A DNA stretch of 64,000 nucleotides from Liolophura sinensis (taxonomy: Eukaryota > Mollusca > Polyplacophora > Chitonida > Chitonidae). Position numbers and translations under genes: made by a program. Positions 59,345-64,000 of this stretch are shown piece after piece. Location: positions 5,331,991 through 5,395,990 of the forward strand of contig NC_088297.1 of the NCBI RefSeq assembly GCF_032854445.1. The letters are read 5' to 3'. The notes beneath the pieces were generated by a model. The model saw nothing but the letters and a program-made list of their open reading frames with translations, was not told the origin of the DNA and did not search any database. Position 1 is the stretch's first letter; each line of letters starts with the position of its first letter.

Positions 59345-59999
59345 GACGATATCCATAAAGAAGTGACAAATTTACGCTGTACGACTGACGGTATCCAGAA
59401 ACACGTGACAAATTTACGCTGTACGAGTGACGGTATTCGGAAACACTTGACCAATTTACGCTGTACGAGTGACGATATCCAGAAACACGTGACAAATTTA
59501 CGCTGTACGAATAACGGTATCCAGAAACACGTGACAAATTTACGCTGTACGAGTGACGGTATCCAGAAACACGTGACAAATTTACGCTGTACGAGTGACG
59601 ATATCCAGAAACACGTGACAAATTTACGCTGTACGAATAACGGTATCCAGAAACACGTGACAAATTTACGCTATGCGAGTAACGGTATCCAGAAACACGC
59701 GACAAATTTACGCTGTACGAGTGACGGTATTCGGAAACACTTGACCAATTTACGCTGTACGAGTGACGATATCCAGAAACACGTGACAAATTTACGCTGT
59801 ACGAATAACGGTATCCAGAAACACGTGACAAATTTACGCTATGCGAGTAACGGTATCCAGAAACACGCGACAAATTTACGCAGTACGAGTGACAGTATCG
59901 AGAAACACGTGACAAATTTACGCTGTACGAGTGACGATATCCAGAAACACGTGACAAATTTACGCTGTACGAGTGACGACGCATAGAAACACGTGACAA
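59345..59999. repeat. 42-bp minisatellite, about 15 copies
   Basis: The unit is 'gacggtatccagaaacacgt' followed by 'gacaaatttacgctgtacga' and 'gt'. Variants (gatatcc, aataacgg, tattcgg, tatgcg) recur in order at a 294-bp (7-unit) offset; for example 'cggtattcgg' is at 59431 and 59725. Being a multiple of 3, the array is open on both strands. It encodes a 14-residue repeat (I-Q-K-H-V-T-N-L-R-C-T-S-D-D) that would be two heptads long. I treat it as a minisatellite. Confidence 0.93.
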
Positions 60000-60206
60000 A
60001 TTTATGAACCTGTCATGGGAGAGCCCATGTAACTTCCAGTTTTAGTTTTCAACAGTTTTTCAAAACACTGGTACACAAGTCATGGATTCTGAAGGATGTA
60101 CATTAAGTCATCCCCTATTGTTCGGAAACACACCATGCATCATGCCCTTGATAAGCATAAAAGAACATGACTTCATTCAATGGCATTAGAAGTTGAGTTA
60201 GATAAC

Positions 60207-60655
60207 AAAACGAATATATGGATAACAACTTCCATTTATTCAGTGAGCGATGTTTATTTATTTATTTATTTGATTGGTGTTTTATGTATTTATTTATTGA
60301 TTTATTTGATTGGTGTTTTATGCTGTACTCAAGAATATCTCACTTATACGACAACATTATGGTGGGTGGAAACCGGGCACAGCCCGGGGGAAACCCACGA
60401 CCATTAGCAGGTTGCAGGGAGACCTTCCCACTTACGGCCGGCGAGGAAGCCAGAATGAGCCGGACTTGAACTCACAGCGACCACATTGGTAAGAGGCTCC
60501 TCGGTCATTACGCTGCGCTCGCGTGCTAACCAACTGACCCACGGAGGCCCCAAGCGATGTTTAGGTATAGATACTAATACTTTTATCTCATTTGTACCTA
60601 TACCGAAACATCGCTCACTGAATAAATAGAGGTTGTTATCCATACATTCGTTCTG
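60207..60655. mobile_element. Fold-back element split by a SINE
   Basis: The left arm 'cgaatatatggataacaact' and 'tccatttattcagtgagcga' (60207-60256) is complementary to the right arm 'tcgctcactgaataaataga' and 'ggttgttatccatacattcg' (60606-60652). The right half also contains 'tttaggtatag...ctatacc', so without the SINE the element would be a near-perfect hairpin of about 150 bp. Confidence 0.85.
60257..60552 (-). repeat. SINE family A inside a fold-back element, with target-site duplication
   Basis: A full-length reverse copy ending in the head 'ccaactgacccacggaggcc'. It is flanked by 'agcgatgttta' at 60246-60256 and 60553-60563. Its tail is duplicated: '(attt)n gattggtgttttatg' occurs twice in a row (about 60257-60290 and 60291-60325). 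Confidence 0.92.
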
Positions 60656-62899
60656 TAAAAGAACAGTTCTGACAAACTTTCGTCAACACCTCATGCTATG
60701 ACAAATTTTAAAGCTGGGTGGACATAGAGAGTAACCTAGAGCTCATGTTTTTTTTGTTACATTTCCTAAAAAAAACCTCATGTCAAGAAACAAAAATGCA
60801 CTGTAACCTTTGGCACATAGAGTCGAGTGATCGAAACCAGATTTAACTTGGACAGCTTTAGCTTTATATCGAGTTCTGGCCACCATATGGCTGAAATACT
60901 GCCGAAGTGGCGTTAAACCGCGTATTCATTCATTTTTAATTGAACAGACTTCCTGAGCCATTTGGTTATGTAGACGTGGGAAATCTTGGTGGTGTCTGCA
61001 TCCCGTACAACTGATCATAGTGTATAGTGTACAAGTTTAGTTTTCCTTAATGTATTGTACAGGTGTAAATTGTTTTATACACATTTTCTGGTGTAAAACA
61101 CCAAGCAAACAAGAACAGTAATAATGACAAATGAATCGATCATAAAGGTGTTAAAATTGCCACATTTACGGAAAAATAACAAGAACAACACCAAAAATCG
61201 TCACGCATGAGTGATGTCACATTTTGACTTTGGGTAATGTGTAAAGGACTTCCAGACATGGTTATTACCAAATATGGACTCGGTGTTTTGTGGGCGTGGC
61301 ATACGCCATGTAATTGGGCGTTACAGAATATGGATCTGACACCGGAAACGGGCTAACATACCTGTTGTGTTGTATAGGAGTGTTATTACAGGTAAAATCT
61401 GACAGACAATGGGCGAGGTTGACAATCCACAGCAAGGATTGCCATTTCCCATTTAAATATGGTCTTTAACTGATGGATTGCCCCTATTGGCAAAAACTGT
61501 TATATCCGTTTCCCAGTGAAGGTCTTGTTAGTCCATTGGAAACGATATTTTATTGAGCCATGAGATCCATTTCCCATTAAAGGTCATTTTAAGAAATGTG
61601 ACACGCCAATTCACTGAGCCATCGTATCCATTCACCAGTTAATGTTCATTTTTAGAACATCGTGCATGTAAATGTCAATTTATCGAATCATCTTAATTAT
61701 TCATTTCCCAGTTTATTGTATTTTTAGTTAATTAATTGAACTATCTTATCAATTTAATATTAAAGGTGTGTTTAGGCATGTAATACTCTAAAATCACTGA
61801 GCTTTCTAATCTATATTTCATTTGATGTTTTCTCAGGAGACGGAAGAGGCCAATTCACCATACGTATAATTGTTTTCATTGTCGACGCTATGCGCCAAAC
61901 TCATATCACTTCATGAGACATAAACATCAGTTCCCTACTAATAATTCTGCATGCTTGTTTGCACGGATTTGCAAAGCAAAGTTTTCACAAAAAAAAACGA
62001 TAACAGACAAAACAAAATTTATATTGGTAAGAATTATTTATTGAAGTCGTTATGAAGTCACTATGTCGTACAGGAAATATCTCTCACGGGTTTCTGGACA
62101 AACGTCACTCGTGTAGCTGTTTAGCTTTCTAAAGTGGAAACACGAATCTAAGAATGTGAGATATAAATGTGTGAATGTGCCAAATATTCTGAACACTTTA
62201 CTTTACACACCGATAAACCTTTCCTAGAGCAAATTCTTCACCAACTTCGTGATAATGTCTCAATTACAGGCTGTTGCGGTTAGTCTTATCCCCTGTTCCT
62301 TGAAATCTTAAGCGCGGTTGTTCAAAGACTAAACCACCGTTGTGCAAAAAGGCCGCCATTGTGCAAAAAGGCCGCCATTGTGCAAAGTCTTGCCCAATTA
62401 CCGTTGTGCAATCATCTCCGCTTCGCAATGTCGTAACTCCCGTTGGACAGATTCTTAGCCACCCCATTCCAGTTACATATGAAACTGGCTACTGACATGA
62501 CCGAGTTTCTTGGGCATGTCAGGTCATTCTATGTCCCTATAAATAGCCCTGTACTTACACTCCAACCCAGTAAGGTCAGACGCCCTTTAAAGGAAAGAGT
62601 GTTTAGAATTTGGAGCTGCCTCGCTCCATTTAACACCTTCAGAGTGTACAATATAACAAAATAGCGAAAATAGCCTCAAGGGTTGGGTTCCTGGATGCAC
62701 TCTACACGCAGAACAGCTTTGTTTACTTGTTTATTGTCTGTATGGAGCCTGTCCTGAAAACACCTGAAAATAAGATGGTAACGATAGATTATACTTGATA
62801 AACAACCACGCCCCCCACAATCTTGGACAACCAATGGATTTCGGGATTCCGCCACTCTCTTCAGTTGTCACCTGGACCAGCTAGCAGTGAACTGTGAAC
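60656..62899. other. Intergenic, no gene seen
   Basis: AT-rich. A SINE family B-like tail (ccatatggctgaaatactgc) is at about 60890-60930. A 19-bp word 'tgtgcaaaaaggccgccat' is repeated in tandem near 62340-62379. No supported exon. Confidence 0.4.
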
Positions 62900-63045
62900 G
62901 GCAGCCATGCGGCTGGTTTCGCAGGCGTGCAAATCCGAACATCACACGTGGGGAAGCTGTTTAATCATTTGCCAAAGGTCTGTGGTTTACCCCGGCCACT
63001 ATGGTTTTCTCCACCCATAAAACTGACCATGAATAAATATTCACG
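62900..63045 (+). repeat. SINE family C fragment
   Basis: 'ggtctgtggtttaccccggc' followed by 'ttttctccacccataaaact' parallels the family C body at 19495-19825 (gttgtctgtggtttaac... ttttctccacctataaaatt). Confidence 0.6.
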
Positions 63046-64000
63046 CGTCACACACTGACGGTGTCGCTTGTCTTCTTTTTATTTTAAAAGTAGCTAAAAG
63101 TAAAACCTGCAAATCGGTCATCTATACATCCCGATCTTGTATTTCCCCCAGAGTTTATGATAGAATAGCACACCAAAATCCACAGTCGTACTAATGCAAG
63201 TTCGCACCTGTGTTTTGCGCGGAGAATAAACGCTATACTTTCAAGAGACGGGCTGAATTGATCTGATTATAACTTGCTTGTTAGTTTCTTTATTTATTTC
63301 TTGAAGTTTTTCAGTGCCATATACTTCAATGTGACAGTGGTGTTTTCTTGGAATCGGTGCGAATGTTAACATATTCGTAATGTTGCATCACTAAAATGTC
63401 ATGCTGAACACACTAGAAATGAGCGAAAACCAGACAAATACATTTACTGACACCTAGCCGACCTCTATCAACCACATTCGATACTGAAGGAATTAATGGT
63501 TATGGCTTAACGCCACGCCGGCAATATTTCAGCAATGTCGTGGCGATATTCCGTACCTAACGCGGTTGTAAGTAATTTCAAAGTACATTAAATTGATACA
63601 ACTTTTCTTTAAATTTGAATTAAAATTTGTCTGATTATTAAAGGACAAAGTATCTTCTGAGTGCACTATTCACGTAGATGAATTTACTGGTGGACTTAAG
63701 AATCCAAACGCAGCCAAGGAAAACAACTGTGTCTCGCGAAGTTCATGACAATCAATTGGACGTCATAGCACCACCAAAATAGCGCCGGGTCTGGATTCGA
63801 ACCCAGATCTTATATTGCAGTGATTCTTTTTTTACGCAAATGGTTTCTTTCATGGTATGTATATATACCGGTACATGTATATGTAAGGAGAGGTAGAGAG
63901 GGATCGGGTCGCTATATAGCATTCATTTATTTCTTAGAAAGTTCTAAGTTTAATGAGTTTAATTTCCGTATTTGTCTAAGATGTGGATGTTTAGGAACAA
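63046..64000. other. Intergenic, no gene seen
   Basis: Apart from a possible reverse SINE tail near 63500-63545 (taacgccacgccggcaatat), nothing was recognised. Confidence 0.4.

Noticed and set aside
59081-59986. Plus-strand frame of 301 codons
   Set aside because: It starts inside a reverse SINE and continues through the 42-bp minisatellite, and the opposite strand is equally open.

Overview
The window is animal nuclear DNA, most likely from a mollusc or another lophotrochozoan. Genes are split by spliceosomal introns. Many copies of short tRNA-derived SINEs are present, with tails of the type found in mollusc genomes (ending near 'gtacggcgtaaaacacc' or 'gtacgacgttaaac'). Coding density is low and there are long minisatellite and satellite blocks. 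The phylum call rests on the SINE style and is an inference; no species is claimed.

Only two genes are well supported, and they are divergent neighbours on a shared promoter of about 335 bp. MTHFSD, a folate cyclo-ligase-like protein with an RRM, lies on the minus strand in six exons (9677-16154). HMGCL, mitochondrial HMG-CoA lyase, lies on the plus strand in ten exons (16490-28676). HMGCL reads cleanly from a basic N-terminal presequence to its stop and keeps all the active-site residues I could check, but it lacks the peroxisomal tail and regulatory cysteine of the human enzyme. MTHFSD has clean splice sites but shows three apparent one-base losses in its first two exons, all at short G/C runs. 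They look like either assembly errors or early decay.

Region by region: 1-6 kb holds SINEs, a 56-bp tandem repeat and a broken small heat-shock protein gene (3137-3591, minus). 6-9.7 kb is AT-rich and may include a long MTHFSD 3' UTR. 9.7-28.7 kb is the gene pair, with SINEs, fold-back elements and a 57-bp minisatellite in the introns. 29-35 kb has a possible two-exon minus-strand gene fragment, SINEs, fold-back elements and a 45-bp minisatellite split by a SINE. 35.5-45.6 kb is a 26-bp satellite of about 3.85 kb with a 1170-bp higher-order repeat, followed by a tandem duplication with a period near 3.23 kb. 46-63 kb is a series of unrelated tandem arrays (35, 61/30, 44, 22 and 42 bp), nested fold-back elements, and three diverged copies of a short cysteine-containing reading frame that I do not recognise.

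The most unusual items are that three-copy reading frame (about 48.8, 50.3 and 56.8 kb), the frame breaks in MTHFSD, the satellite with its tandem duplication, and SINEs nested inside fold-back elements or minisatellites with readable target-site duplications. Most long open frames in 51-53, 55 and 59 kb are tandem repeats and not genes.
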